NCBI RefSeq assembly: GCF_002269255.1 | Contig: NZ_CP022823.1 | Coordinates: forward strand, 3,534,001-3,598,000 | Source of the DNA: Klebsiella quasivariicola | GTDB lineage: Bacteria; Pseudomonadota; Gammaproteobacteria; Enterobacterales; Enterobacteriaceae | Direction: 5' to 3' | DNA length: 64,000 bases | Part shown: piece by piece, positions 1 through 9,156 of the stretch | How positions within the stretch are numbered: position 1 is the first letter of the stretch | Layout of the letters: every line of letters begins with the position of its first letter | Program-made: the position numbers and the translations under genes | The notes under the pieces: generated by a model | The model's input: the letters and a program-made list of their open reading frames with translations, nothing else | The model's database searches: none | What the model was told of the DNA's origin: nothing

Positions 1-255
1 TCCGCCACCGGCCATCTGCAAACCGAATGCGAGCCCTTTGACGTTCACTTTCGCCATCTCAGCGATAAAGAGATTGAACACTATGTGCGCAAAGAGAACC
101 CGCTGCAGTGCGCCGGGAGTTTCAAGAGCGAGGGGTTAGGGATAACGTTGTTCGAAAGACTGGAAGGCCGCGACCCGAACACTCTGGTCGGTTTACCGTT
201 AATCGCGTTGTGTCAGATGCTGCGTCGCGAGAATAATAATCCGCTGTTACGCTAA
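1..255 (+). CDS. yceF: Maf-family nucleotide pyrophosphatase YceF, 3' part
   Basis: The window opens inside this gene; the last 84 codons and the TAA stop are present. The peptide runs from SATGHLQTECEPFDVHF to RRENNNPLLR and matches the C-terminal part of YceF, a Maf-type house-cleaning enzyme that in E. coli hydrolyses 7-methyl-GTP. The segment GSFKSEGLGITLFERLEGRD followed by GLPLIALCQMLR is typical of the family C-terminus. The gene converges on rluC, as in E. coli. The N-terminal active-site part lies outside the window, so integrity upstream cannot be judged. Confidence 0.9.
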   Translation, partial: SATGHLQTECEPFDVHFRHLSDKEIEHYVRKENPLQCAGSFKSEGLGITLFERLEGRDPNTLVGLPLIALCQMLRRENNNPLLR

Positions 256-261
256 ATCTAA

Positions 262-290
262 AACGGCGGAAATTAATCCGCCGTTGTGCT
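262..290 (-). terminator. Hairpin between yceF and rluC
   Basis: A 9-bp stem (AACGGCGGA / TCCGCCGTT, loop AATTAA) lies between the two converging genes. Read on the minus strand it is followed by TTTT, so it most likely ends the rluC transcript; it may also stop yceF transcription. Confidence 0.6.
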
Positions 291-1243
291 TATTTGCTCT
301 TGCGCAGCACCTGTAAGCAGTGCTTCAACTGGTTATCCAGCGGCGCCTCAACGCGCATCACCTCCCCGCTTCCCGGGTGGGTAAACTTCAGCGCCGCCGC
401 GTGCAGGAACAGGCGGTTTAAGCCGGTACCGGAGAGCTGCTTGTCGAATTCGCGGTCGCCATAGCGATCGTCAAAAGCGATAGGATGGCCGGCATACTGG
501 GTATGAACGCGGATCTGATGCGTCCGCCCGGTGACCGGACTGCAGCGCACCAGCGTGGCGAATTCGTAACGCTCTTCCACTTTAAAGCGCGTCTCTGACG
601 GCTTGCCTTCCTGACTGACGCGGACGATCCGCTCCCCACTCTGCAGGATGTTCTTCAACAGCGGGGCCTGCACCACTTTGGTATGCGACTGCCACTGGCC
701 GCGCACCAGCGCCAGGTAGTCTTTTTGCATACCTTTATCGCGCAGTTGCTCGTGCAGCGAGCGCAGCGCTGAGCGCTTCTTCGCTACCAGCAGTACACCG
801 GAGGTATCCCGGTCGAGCCGATGCACCAGTTCAAGGAAACGTGCCTCCGGGCGCAGCGCGCGCAGCCCTTCGATCACGCCAAAGCTCAGGCCGCTGCCGC
901 CGTGTACCGCAGTACCGGAAGGTTTGTTGAGCACCAGAATATGATCGTCTTCATAGAGGATCACCTCAGAGAGCGCCGCTACTTTCTGCAGATGCGGCGA
1001 TACCGCCTCTTCTTCACGCTCCGCCACGCGCACCGGTGGGATACGGACTTCATCGCCTGCTTCCAGCTTATACTCTGGCTTCACGCGCTTTTTGTTTACC
1101 CGCACCTCGCCTTTACGCAGGATGCGATAAATCATGCTCTTCGGTACACCTTTCAATTGGGTACGCAAAAAGTTATCGATACGTTGCCCCGCTTCATCAG
1201 CAGCAATGGCAACCATTTTTACGGTTGGGGTCTCAGTTTTCAT
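290..1243 (-). CDS. rluC: 23S rRNA pseudouridine synthase RluC (955/2504/2580)
   Basis: RluC converts uridines 955, 2504 and 2580 of 23S rRNA to pseudouridine. The 317-residue product has an N-terminal S4 RNA-binding domain (about residues 20-80, RIDNFLRTQLKGVPKSMIYR) and a RluA-type catalytic domain with the HRLDRDTSG motif that carries the catalytic Asp. An upstream GTG/ATG-type extension is open, but the ATG giving MKTETPTVK aligns with the E. coli start. It is divergent from rne, whose promoter and leader lie upstream. The length is normal and no defect is visible. Confidence 0.95.
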   Translation of the reverse strand: MKTETPTVKMVAIAADEAGQRIDNFLRTQLKGVPKSMIYRILRKGEVRVNKKRVKPEYKLEAGDEVRIPPVRVAEREEEAVSPHLQKVAALSEVILYEDDHILVLNKPSGTAVHGGSGLSFGVIEGLRALRPEARFLELVHRLDRDTSGVLLVAKKRSALRSLHEQLRDKGMQKDYLALVRGQWQSHTKVVQAPLLKNILQSGERIVRVSQEGKPSETRFKVEERYEFATLVRCSPVTGRTHQIRVHTQYAGHPIAFDDRYGDREFDKQLSGTGLNRLFLHAAALKFTHPGSGEVMRVEAPLDNQLKHCLQVLRKSK

Positions 1244-1285
1244 GGTGCGCGATTCTAAATAGCCGGACGCATTAGCGCCACTCAT

Positions 1286-1942
1286 TTTTATATGCTTATA
1301 TTTATCATTATCCTGTTTTCACGGTTTACCTGACCGCCATTTTGTTTGTTATTAGAACAATCTGTATGGGCAGGTGATAAAACTGTGAGTAACCGGGTGA
1401 TAAAAGGTGAAAGTCAACTTGCTATAACAAGGTTAGCAATGGAATAATGAGACCGTTTTCCGTATTGCCTCTTGTTAGAACAAGACATTAGCGGAATGAC
1501 CAATTTTGTCTGACCGATCGCCCACGCAGCAATGGCGTAAGACGTTGTGATCTTTCAGACAGTTAGCGGGCTGCGGGTTGCAGTCCTTACCGGTACAGGC
1601 TCTATGGATTTCTAGTCGCAGGAAGGCGTCAACTCCGGGACTCCCGGGAGCTCATCTGGATCCTCAGATCGAGGTGAGCAGGTTAAGCCATCACGCCTGC
1701 AACGCGAAAGACGACGAGTATAAATGGAATATTCTCTGGTGATACATCCCAGGCTGTTCCCCTGAATAATTGCGCTGTGTTTCCGTTTGAAACACAGGCG
1801 ACCGACACTCTGCGCCTCTTAAGCGCGCGACAACCGTGAGGTTGGCGACGTGAACCAGACACGAGGCCATCGGTTTTCCCCCGGAAAGGCATTACTCTGC
1901 CCGCAGCTTAGTCGTCAATGTAAGAATAATGAGTAAGTTACG
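1286..1942 (+). promoter_or_regulatory. rne promoter region and long autoregulatory 5' leader
   Basis: This 657-bp gene-free stretch separates rluC and rne. In E. coli rne mRNA has a leader of about 360 nt whose hairpins bind RNase E and set rne mRNA decay; by that analogy the leader here would start near 1580. Visible structures include a GC-rich palindrome at 1632-1651 (CTCCGGG/CCCGGGAG) and a hairpin at 1654-1669 (ATCTG/CAGAT). The rne start codon follows a weak purine-rich stretch (GAGTAAG). The role is known from E. coli; the exact start site here is inferred. Confidence 0.7.
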
Positions 1943-4900
1943 ATGAAAAGAATGTTAATCAACGCAACTCAGCAGGAAGAGTTGCGCGTCGCCCTTGTTG
2001 ATGGGCAGCGCCTGTACGACCTGGATATCGAAAGCCCCGGGCACGAACAGAAAAAAGCGAACATCTACAAAGGCAAGATCACCCGCATTGAACCCAGCCT
2101 TGAAGCCGCGTTTGTCGATTACGGCGCCGAGCGTCATGGTTTCCTCCCCCTCAAAGAAATCGCCCGCGAATACTTCCCCGCCAATTACAATGCGCATGGC
2201 CGTCCTAATATTAAAGACGTCCTGCGTGAAGGTCAGGAAGTTATCGTGCAGATTGATAAAGAAGAACGCGGCAACAAAGGCGCGGCGCTCACTACCTTTA
2301 TCAGCCTGGCAGGCAGCTATCTGGTCCTGATGCCGAACAACCCGCGCGCCGGGGGAATTTCCCGTCGTATTGAGGGTGACGATCGCACCGAACTGAAAGA
2401 AGCGCTGGCGAGCCTTGAGCTGCCGGACGGCATGGGGCTTATCGTGCGCACCGCAGGCGTCGGCAAATCAGCCGAAGCGCTGCAGTGGGACCTGAGCTTC
2501 CGCCTGAAGCACTGGGAAGCCATCCAGAAAGCCGCTGAAAGCCGCCCTGCCCCGTTCCTGATCCACCAGGAAAGTAACGTCATTGTTCGTGCTTTCCGCG
2601 ACTATCTGCGCCAGGACATCGGCGAAATCCTGATCGATAACCCGAAAGTGCTCGAGCTGGCCCGCCAGCATATCGCCGCGCTGGGTCGTCCGGATTTCAG
2701 CAGCAAAATCAAACTGTACACCGGTGAAATCCCGCTGTTCAGCCATTATCAGATTGAATCGCAAATTGAGTCCGCCTTCCAGCGTGAAGTGCGCCTGCCG
2801 TCCGGCGGGTCTATCGTTATCGACAGCACCGAAGCGCTGACCGCGATCGATATCAACTCCGCCCGCGCCACCCGCGGCGGCGATATCGAAGAGACGGCGT
2901 TTAATACCAACCTTGAAGCGGCTGATGAGATTGCCCGCCAGCTGCGTCTGCGCGACCTCGGCGGCCTGATCGTTATCGACTTCATCGATATGACGCCGGT
3001 TCGCCATCAGCGTGCGGTGGAAAACCGCCTGCGTGAAGCCGTTCGCCAGGACCGCGCGCGCATTCAAATCAGCCATATCTCCCGTTTTGGTCTGCTGGAG
3101 ATGTCCCGTCAGCGCCTGAGCCCATCGCTGGGCGAGTCCAGCCATCACGTCTGCCCGCGCTGCTCCGGTACCGGTACCGTGCGTGACAACGAGTCGCTGT
3201 CGCTCTCTATTCTGCGTCTGATTGAAGAAGAAGCGCTGAAAGAGAACACCAAAGAAGTTCATGCCATCGTGCCGGTGCCGATCGCCTCTTATCTGCTGAA
3301 CGAAAAACGTGCCGCGGTGAGCGCCATCGAATCCCGTCAGGGCGATGTACGCGTCATTATTGTGCCAAACGATGAAATGCAGACGCCGCATTACTCCGTT
3401 CTGCGCGTGCGTAAAGGTGAAGAAACCTCAACGCTGAGCTATCTGCTGCCGAAACTGCATGAAGAAGAGATGGCGCTGCCTGGCGAAGACGAACCGGCAG
3501 AGCGTAAACGTCCGGAACAGCCTGCTCTGGCCGCCTTTGTCATGCCTGACGCGCCGCCGGCCCCGATGCCGGAAGAGCCTGCTGCCGCGCCTGTCGCCGC
3601 AGCGGCACCGGTCGCGGCAGCCGCACCGGCACAGCCTGGATTGCTCTCTCGCTTCTTCAGCGCGCTGAAAAATATTTTCTCTGGCGCCGAAGAGACCAAA
3701 CCGGCTGAAGTTCAGGTCGAAAAGAAAGCGGAAGAAAAACCGGAGCGTCAGCAGGAGCGCCGTAAACCGCGTACCAGCAACCGCCGCGATCGCAACGATC
3801 GTCGTGACAACCGCGATAATCGAGATAACCGCGACGCCCGGGCTGAGAATAACGAAGGCCGTGAGCCGCGCGAATCACGTGAAGAGAATCGTCGTAACCG
3901 TCGCGAAAAACAGCCACAGAACGTGGAAACCCGTGACGTTCGCCAGACCGCAGGCGACGACGCCGAGAAAGCGAAATCCCGTGACGAACAGCAGCCACGT
4001 CGCGAACGCACTCGCCGCCGCAATGACGACAAACGTCAGGCGCAGCAGGAAGCCAAAGCGCAAACTCGCGAAGAGCCAGTTGCGCAGGAGACAGAGCAGG
4101 AAGAACGTGTGCAGACCCTGCCGCGTCGTAAACCGCGCCAGCTGGCCCAGAAAGTGCGCATTGAGTCGGCCGTTGCTGAACAGGCTGTCGAGAGCGTGCC
4201 AGAAGCCGTTGTGGCTGAAGTGGTCGCTCCGCGCAGCGAGCCGGTGAAAGCCGAACTGCCAGCGGTAGTGGAAAACGTGGCTGACCACGACGAAAATGGC
4301 GAATCCCGTGAAGCTAACGGTATGCCGCGTCGTTCACGTCGCTCCCCGCGTCATCTGCGCGTAAGCGGTCAGCGTCGTCGTCGCTATCGTGACGAACGCT
4401 ATCCGACGCAGTCGCCGATGCCGCTGACCGTCGCCTGTGCATCGCCGGAAATGGCTTCTGGTAAAGTCTGGATCCGTTACCCGGTGGTCCGTCCGCAGGA
4501 TCAGCAACCGGAAGAGGTTCAGGACACCAGCGTCGCGGAAACCGTGGCGGCCCCGGTTGCCGCCGTTGAAACCGTTACCGCTGCGCCAGTGACCGTCGAA
4601 CCGAACACCATGGAGCCGGTAACCGCTGAGCCAGTGGTTGTCGAGCCGGTCGTCGCCGCCGAACCGGTGGTGGTTGATACTGCGGACGTTGTCGAGCCAG
4701 CAGCCGTCGAGCCAGCGCTGCAGGAGCCGGTGACCGAAGCCCCGGTGGTGGAAGAGCCTGTGGCCATCGCGCCAGTGACGATCGACGCCGAACCGGTAAC
4801 GGTCGAACCTGAAGTGGTGCAAACGGCGCCGGTAGTTGAAGCGCCAGTGGTTGAAGCGCCAGTCGACGTCATCGCGCCGGCGGCAAAAACCGTCGTGGAA

Positions 4901-5158
4901 GCGCCGGTCGTCGACACAGCACCTGTCGAGCCGGTAAAAGCCGAAGCCCCGGTGAGTCAGCCGGTTGTCGTGGCGAGTCATCGCCATGCCACTGCGCCGA
5001 TGACCCGCGCGCCAGCGCCGGACTACGTTCCGGAAGCGCCGCGCCACAGCAGCTGGGTGCGCCCGCCGTTCGCCTTTGACGGTAAAGGCGCCGCCGGTGG
5101 TCATAGCGCGACCCATACCGCGACCGCTGAACCGACCCGGCCACAGCCCGTCGAGTAA
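1943..5158 (+). CDS. rne: Ribonuclease E
   Basis: RNase E is the essential endonuclease that starts mRNA decay, processes rRNA and tRNA, and scaffolds the degradosome at the inner membrane. The 1071-residue product starts MKRMLINATQQEELRVA. It has an S1 domain (about 35-125), the catalytic DNase I-like region with IVIDSTEALTAIDINSARAT and IVIDFIDM, and the Zn-link CPRCSGTG near residue 404. The C-terminal half is low complexity: an amphipathic membrane anchor (LSRFFSALKNIFSG near 570), Arg-rich RNA-binding tracts, and a long Val/Glu/Pro-rich run (about 860-1010) before the terminal PNPase-binding segment. It is slightly longer than E. coli RNase E (1061), the gain falling in the VEP-rich part. 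Confidence 0.97.
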   Translation: MKRMLINATQQEELRVALVDGQRLYDLDIESPGHEQKKANIYKGKITRIEPSLEAAFVDYGAERHGFLPLKEIAREYFPANYNAHGRPNIKDVLREGQEVIVQIDKEERGNKGAALTTFISLAGSYLVLMPNNPRAGGISRRIEGDDRTELKEALASLELPDGMGLIVRTAGVGKSAEALQWDLSFRLKHWEAIQKAAESRPAPFLIHQESNVIVRAFRDYLRQDIGEILIDNPKVLELARQHIAALGRPDFSSKIKLYTGEIPLFSHYQIESQIESAFQREVRLPSGGSIVIDSTEALTAIDINSARATRGGDIEETAFNTNLEAADEIARQLRLRDLGGLIVIDFIDMTPVRHQRAVENRLREAVRQDRARIQISHISRFGLLEMSRQRLSPSLGESSHHVCPRCSGTGTVRDNESLSLSILRLIEEEALKENTKEVHAIVPVPIASYLLNEKRAAVSAIESRQGDVRVIIVPNDEMQTPHYSVLRVRKGEETSTLSYLLPKLHEEEMALPGEDEPAERKRPEQPALAAFVMPDAPPAPMPEEPAAAPVAAAAPVAAAAPAQPGLLSRFFSALKNIFSGAEETKPAEVQVEKKAEEKPERQQERRKPRTSNRRDRNDRRDNRDNRDNRDARAENNEGREPRESREENRRNRREKQPQNVETRDVRQTAGDDAEKAKSRDEQQPRRERTRRRNDDKRQAQQEAKAQTREEPVAQETEQEERVQTLPRRKPRQLAQKVRIESAVAEQAVESVPEAVVAEVVAPRSEPVKAELPAVVENVADHDENGESREANGMPRRSRRSPRHLRVSGQRRRRYRDERYPTQSPMPLTVACASPEMASGKVWIRYPVVRPQDQQPEEVQDTSVAETVAAPVAAVETVTAAPVTVEPNTMEPVTAEPVVVEPVVAAEPVVVDTADVVEPAAVEPALQEPVTEAPVVEEPVAIAPVTIDAEPVTVEPEVVQTAPVVEAPVVEAPVDVIAPAAKTVVEAPVVDTAPVEPVKAEAPVSQPVVVASHRHATAPMTRAPAPDYVPEAPRHSSWVRPPFAFDGKGAAGGHSATHTATAEPTRPQPVE

Positions 5159-5167
5159 GCGTGCTCC

Positions 5168-5198
5168 ATAAAAAACCGGCCTCTGGCCGGTTTTTTTT
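5168..5198 (+). terminator. Rho-independent terminator of rne
   Basis: The stem AACCGGCC / GGCCGGTT with loop TCT is followed by eight T residues, 10 bp after the rne stop. The T-run overlaps the stop codon of the convergent LysR gene. Confidence 0.9.
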
Positions 5199-6132
5199 AT
5201 GCGCTTTGCGGAGGCTGCATCCCGGCGAGGTCCGGCATGATCTCCCGCATCAGATCGAGGAATTTACGCAGTCGGGTTGGGTAATAGCGCGCCCAGGGGT
5301 AAACCAGATGCACCGGTAGCGAGGCGGGGCGCCACTGCGGGAATAGCTCTGTCAACCTTCCGGCGGCGAGATCCTCCGTCACCGCCCAGCTGGACACCAT
5401 CGCCACCCCCAGCCCTGCCAACGCGGTATTGCGCGCGACGTACAGGCTGTCAGTGCTCAGACAGGGCGTTATCGCCGTGGAGACAATTTGCCCACTTTTC
5501 TGATGCCGGAGTCTCACCTCATGCTGATAAAAGGTGTTGATGGCGATCCACGGCAGAGCGGATAAATCATCCAGCGTGGATAAGGGCGGGAACTTCGCCA
5601 GCAGTTCCGGGGAAGCCACCACGCAGCGCGGCACTTCCGCCAACAGCACGGATACCGTGGCTGGATCCACCTCCGCACCCACGCGGATGGCGCAGTCGAT
5701 ATTATCGCTGAGAAAGTCGACGGTATTATCGTTCAGCATCCACTCTACCGACAGCTGCGGATGACGCTGCAGAAATGCCACCAGCGGTTCCAGCAGTTGC
5801 TGCTGGCCAAAAGCGTGGGGCGCCCGGACCCGCAGCACGCCCACCGGCCGATCGTCGGCAATACGCAGGTCATCCTCCAGCGCCAGCCAGGCATCCACCA
5901 CCTGACGGGCGTGACGATAACAGCGTTCACCATCGTCAGTGAGCTTCATCGCATGGGTGGTACGCAGGATAAGCTTCACCCCCAGCAGACTTTCAAGGGA
6001 CTGCAGACGGCGGCTGACGGTCGCCTGGGTGGTATCCATCTGCCCCGCGGCGGCGGAGAGTGAACCGGCCTCTATAATACGAATATAGGTGCGCATCAGC
6101 TCAATGCGGTCTATACGCTCCTGTCTTTTCAT
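5197..6132 (-). CDS. LysR-family transcriptional regulator, divergent from an MFS transporter
   Basis: A 311-residue LysR-type regulator. The helix-turn-helix is at the N-terminus (RTYIRIIEAGSLSAAAGQM, then TQATVSRRLQSLESLLGVKL), followed by a substrate-binding domain of normal length. Four or more upstream codons are open, but MKRQERIDRIELMRTY is the natural beginning for the family; the Shine-Dalgarno is weak, so the start is not certain. It is transcribed away from the MFS gene with 109 bp between the starts, the usual arrangement for a regulator that controls its neighbour. The ligand cannot be told. The pair lies where the flg genes stand in E. coli. Confidence 0.85.
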   Translation of the reverse strand: MKRQERIDRIELMRTYIRIIEAGSLSAAAGQMDTTQATVSRRLQSLESLLGVKLILRTTHAMKLTDDGERCYRHARQVVDAWLALEDDLRIADDRPVGVLRVRAPHAFGQQQLLEPLVAFLQRHPQLSVEWMLNDNTVDFLSDNIDCAIRVGAEVDPATVSVLLAEVPRCVVASPELLAKFPPLSTLDDLSALPWIAINTFYQHEVRLRHQKSGQIVSTAITPCLSTDSLYVARNTALAGLGVAMVSSWAVTEDLAAGRLTELFPQWRPASLPVHLVYPWARYYPTRLRKFLDLMREIMPDLAGMQPPQSA

Positions 6133-6241
6133 TTTTCTTTTGCCTATACGTGCTACGTATAACCGTTTTACCACCAGCCTGGCTACCGCACCAGCCGCAT
6201 TCAGGGAAAAATAGCGCCATCGCATCTAAGAGGTATTGATC

Positions 6242-7456
6242 ATGACACCGACTTCCCTTTCCACCCGCGACGCGGGCTGGATTATCTTCATTCTCGCGCT
6301 CGGCGCTGGCTTTAGCGTCGCCTCGATTTACTACGCGCAACCGCTGCTGCCGCTGATGGGCGCTAACCTTCATCTGACGGTGGAAGGAATGGGTCTGGTC
6401 CCTACCCTGACGCAGGCCGGCTACGCGCTCGGCATTCTGTTCCTGCTTCCCCTCGGTGACCGCCACGACCGCCGCCGGCTGATTCTGGTGAAAAGCGCGC
6501 TACTGGCGATCCTGCTGCTCCTGTGCAGCCTCACCGGCCAGCTCAGTTCCCTGCTGGTTGTCAGTCTGTTGATCGGTATGGCGGCGACCATGGCGCAGGA
6601 TATCGTCCCGGCGGCAGCGATCCTCGCCCCCGCGGGCAAGCAGGGAAAAATGGTGGGCACGGTGATGACCGGGCTGCTGCTGGGGATCCTGCTCTCACGG
6701 ACGGTCAGCGGCGTGGTGGGCGCCGTATTCGGCTGGCGGGTGATGTATCAGGCAGCGGCAGTCAGCGTTGCACTGATTGGCCTGGTGATGTGGCGGGTCC
6801 TGCCGCGTTTCGCCATTCACTCGACGCTAAGTTATCCGCAGCTGATGGCCTCGATGGCGCATCTGTGGCGCCGTTACCCGGCGTTACGCCGCGCTGCGCT
6901 GGCTCAGGGCGCGCTCTCCATCGCCTTTAGCGCTTTCTGGTCGACGCTGGCGGTGATGCTTTCCGAACATTATCACATGGGAAGCGCGGTGGCCGGGGGG
7001 TTTGGCATCGCCGGGGCCGCCGGGGCGCTGGCCGCACCGCTGGCTGGTGGGCTGGCCGATAAGTTTGGCGCAGGTAAAGTCACTCAGATGGGCGCGGCGC
7101 TGGTCACCCTCTCCTTCGCCCTGATGTTTATGCTGCCACTGCTGCCTCTGCATGGCCAGCTGGCGCTGATTGCCCTGTCGGCTATTGGCTTCGACCTTGG
7201 TCTGCAGTCAAGCCTGGTGGCGCATCAGAACCTGGTTTATGGCCTGGAGCCGCAGGCCCGTGGACGTCTGAACGCCCTGCTGTTTACCGTGGTCTTTATC
7301 GGTATGTCGCTGGGGTCGGTGCTGGGCAGCAAGCTGTACGTGCTGGCCGGCTGGAACGGGGTAATCACGCTGGCCGTCGTCAGTGGGGCAATCGCCCTGG
7401 CGATCCGCCTGCTGGAGAATGCCCGTATCGTCGCTGCCGAACGCAGCACGTCATAA
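6242..7456 (+). CDS. Major facilitator superfamily transporter (drug-exporter-like)
   Basis: A 404-residue membrane protein with about 12 hydrophobic segments and the MFS loop 2-3 signature LGDRHDRRRLILVKS. The start ASVYYAQPLLPLMG-like pattern (here ASIYYAQPLLPLMG) places it with the YgaY/YnfM-type exporters of the DHA group. ATG at 6242 has AAGAGG eight bases upstream, better than the TTG two codons earlier. The divergent LysR gene is its likely regulator. The substrate is unknown; arabinose/drug efflux names in databases for such proteins would be guesses. Confidence 0.85.
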   Translation: MTPTSLSTRDAGWIIFILALGAGFSVASIYYAQPLLPLMGANLHLTVEGMGLVPTLTQAGYALGILFLLPLGDRHDRRRLILVKSALLAILLLLCSLTGQLSSLLVVSLLIGMAATMAQDIVPAAAILAPAGKQGKMVGTVMTGLLLGILLSRTVSGVVGAVFGWRVMYQAAAVSVALIGLVMWRVLPRFAIHSTLSYPQLMASMAHLWRRYPALRRAALAQGALSIAFSAFWSTLAVMLSEHYHMGSAVAGGFGIAGAAGALAAPLAGGLADKFGAGKVTQMGAALVTLSFALMFMLPLLPLHGQLALIALSAIGFDLGLQSSLVAHQNLVYGLEPQARGRLNALLFTVVFIGMSLGSVLGSKLYVLAGWNGVITLAVVSGAIALAIRLLENARIVAAERSTS

Positions 7457-7457
7457 T

Positions 7458-7496
7458 TAAACCCGCGTCGCCTCAGGCGACGCGGGTTTAATTTTT
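7458..7496 (+). terminator. Bidirectional terminator between MFS gene and murJ
   Basis: A long perfect stem (TTAAACCCGCGTCGC / GCGACGCGGGTTTAA, loop CTCAG-centred) flanked by A/T on both sides, located between convergent genes. It can serve both strands. Confidence 0.9.
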
Positions 7497-7509
7497 CCCG
7501 CATAATCGC

Positions 7510-9045
7510 TTACGCCGTGCGGCGAGCAAACTCTTTGACGCGGAAGCCCAGCACCAGCAGCGTGGCGAAATAAGCCACCACGCCGGCGACCACCACTACC
7601 AGCAGGCGCATCAGACGGAACGGCATCGTCCCCTGCGACCATTCCGGCATGATATGCATGACGCCCAGCAGCGCTGCGGCCATCACCACCACCGCCGCAA
7701 TCAGGCGCAGCAGGAAAGTCAGCCAGCCGGGCTGTGGGGTGAAAATTTTCTGTTTACGCAGTTGCCAGTAGAGCAGCGCGGCATTCAGGCAAGCCGCCAG
7801 CCCGATGGACAGCGACAGGCCCGCGTGTTTGAGCGGGCCGATAAACGCCAGGTTCATCACCTGGGTCATAATCAGGGTGACAATGGCGATCTTGACCGGC
7901 GTTTTGATGTCCTGACGGGAATAGAAGCCCGGCGCCAGCACTTTCACTACGATAAGCCCCATCAGCCCCACGGAGTAGGCCACCAGCGCGCGCTGAGTCA
8001 TCGCCGCATCAAAGGCGCTGAATTTCCCATACTGGAACAGGGCCACGGTCAGCGGTTTGGCGAGGATCCCCAGCGCCACTGCGCTCGGCAGCGCCAGCAG
8101 GAAGCAAAGGCGCAGGCCCCAGTCCATCAGGCGGCAATATTCGTCATGGTTACCGCTGGCGAAGCTTTTCGACAACGACGGCAACAGGATGGTGCCAAGC
8201 GCCACCCCCAGCACGCCGGATGGAAACTCCATCAGACGGTCGGCATAGTACATCCAAGACACCGAACCAGACACGAGGAACGAGGCAAAGATGGTATTGA
8301 TGATAAGCGAGATCTGGCTTACCGACACACCAAGGATCGCCGGCCCCATCTGCTTCACCACCCGCATCGCGCCGGCATCTTTCAGATTAATGCGCGGCAG
8401 AACCAGCATGCCAATTTTCTTCAGGTGCGGCAGCTGGTAGGCCAGCTGCAGCACGCCGCCGACCGTCACCGCCCAGGCCAGAGCCAGCACCGGCGGATGG
8501 AAGTACGGCGCAGCAAACAGTGCGAAGCTAATCATGCTGACGTTAAGAAACGTCGGGGCAAAGGCCGGCACCGAGAAACGGTTCCAGGTATTGAGGATCG
8601 CCCCCACCAGCGAGGCCAGGGAAATCAGTAAAATATAGGGGAAGGTAATGCGCAACAGCTGGGTGGTCAGCGCAAATTTATCGGCGGTATCGGCAAACCC
8701 GGGGGCGGTGATGGTGATCACCCACGGAGCCGCCAGCATCCCGATAACGGTAACGATCGCCAGGGCCAGGGTCAACAATCCGGAGACGTAAGAGACAAAC
8801 ACCCGGGTGGCATCTTCGCCCTGCTTGCTTTTATATTCGGCAAGGATTGGCACAAATGCCTGTGAGAAAGCGCCTTCGGCAAAAATACGCCGCAACAGAT
8901 TAGGCAGTTTGAAGGCGACAAAAAAGGCATCGGTCGCCATCCCGGCGCCAAAAATGCGCGCCACAATCGCATCGCGGGCAAAGCCCAGCACGCGCGAAAA
9001 CATGGTCATCGAACTGACTGCCGCCAGTGATTTTAAAAGGTTCAT
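7510..9045 (-). CDS. murJ: Lipid II flippase MurJ (MviN)
   Basis: MurJ moves lipid II across the inner membrane for peptidoglycan synthesis. The 511-residue product starts MNLLKSLAAVSSMTMFSR, matching the E. coli start and length, and shows the MOP-superfamily pattern of about 14 membrane segments with the conserved GFARDAIVARIFGAG and RRIFAEGAFSQAFVP stretches. An upstream in-frame ATG would add 13 residues without similarity. It is the last gene of the leftward rimJ-yceH-mviM-murJ cluster, 111 bp after mviM. In E. coli flgN follows; here it does not. Confidence 0.97.
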   Translation of the reverse strand: MNLLKSLAAVSSMTMFSRVLGFARDAIVARIFGAGMATDAFFVAFKLPNLLRRIFAEGAFSQAFVPILAEYKSKQGEDATRVFVSYVSGLLTLALAIVTVIGMLAAPWVITITAPGFADTADKFALTTQLLRITFPYILLISLASLVGAILNTWNRFSVPAFAPTFLNVSMISFALFAAPYFHPPVLALAWAVTVGGVLQLAYQLPHLKKIGMLVLPRINLKDAGAMRVVKQMGPAILGVSVSQISLIINTIFASFLVSGSVSWMYYADRLMEFPSGVLGVALGTILLPSLSKSFASGNHDEYCRLMDWGLRLCFLLALPSAVALGILAKPLTVALFQYGKFSAFDAAMTQRALVAYSVGLMGLIVVKVLAPGFYSRQDIKTPVKIAIVTLIMTQVMNLAFIGPLKHAGLSLSIGLAACLNAALLYWQLRKQKIFTPQPGWLTFLLRLIAAVVVMAAALLGVMHIMPEWSQGTMPFRLMRLLVVVVAGVVAYFATLLVLGFRVKEFARRTA

Positions 9046-9077
9046 TACGCTGTTATTCCAAACCCTGGAGTAAAACG

Positions 9078-9097
9078 CCCGCAAATGCGGGCGCTGG
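9078..9097 (-). other. Small inverted repeat in the mviM-murJ gap
   Basis: CGCCCGC / GCGGGCG with loop AAAT lies upstream of murJ in the 111-bp gap after mviM. There is no T-run, so it is more likely an mRNA stability or processing hairpin than a terminator. Confidence 0.4.
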
Positions 9098-9156
9098 AAA
9101 GTGGCGATAGTCTACCGGGTTCAACATGAATTACTACTGTCAGTTGTTACAACGGA

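Noticed and set aside
4334..5116. Arg/His-rich minus-strand frames under the 3' part of rne
   Set aside because: Shadow of the Val/Glu/Pro repeats of RNase E; no start signals and no recognisable protein.
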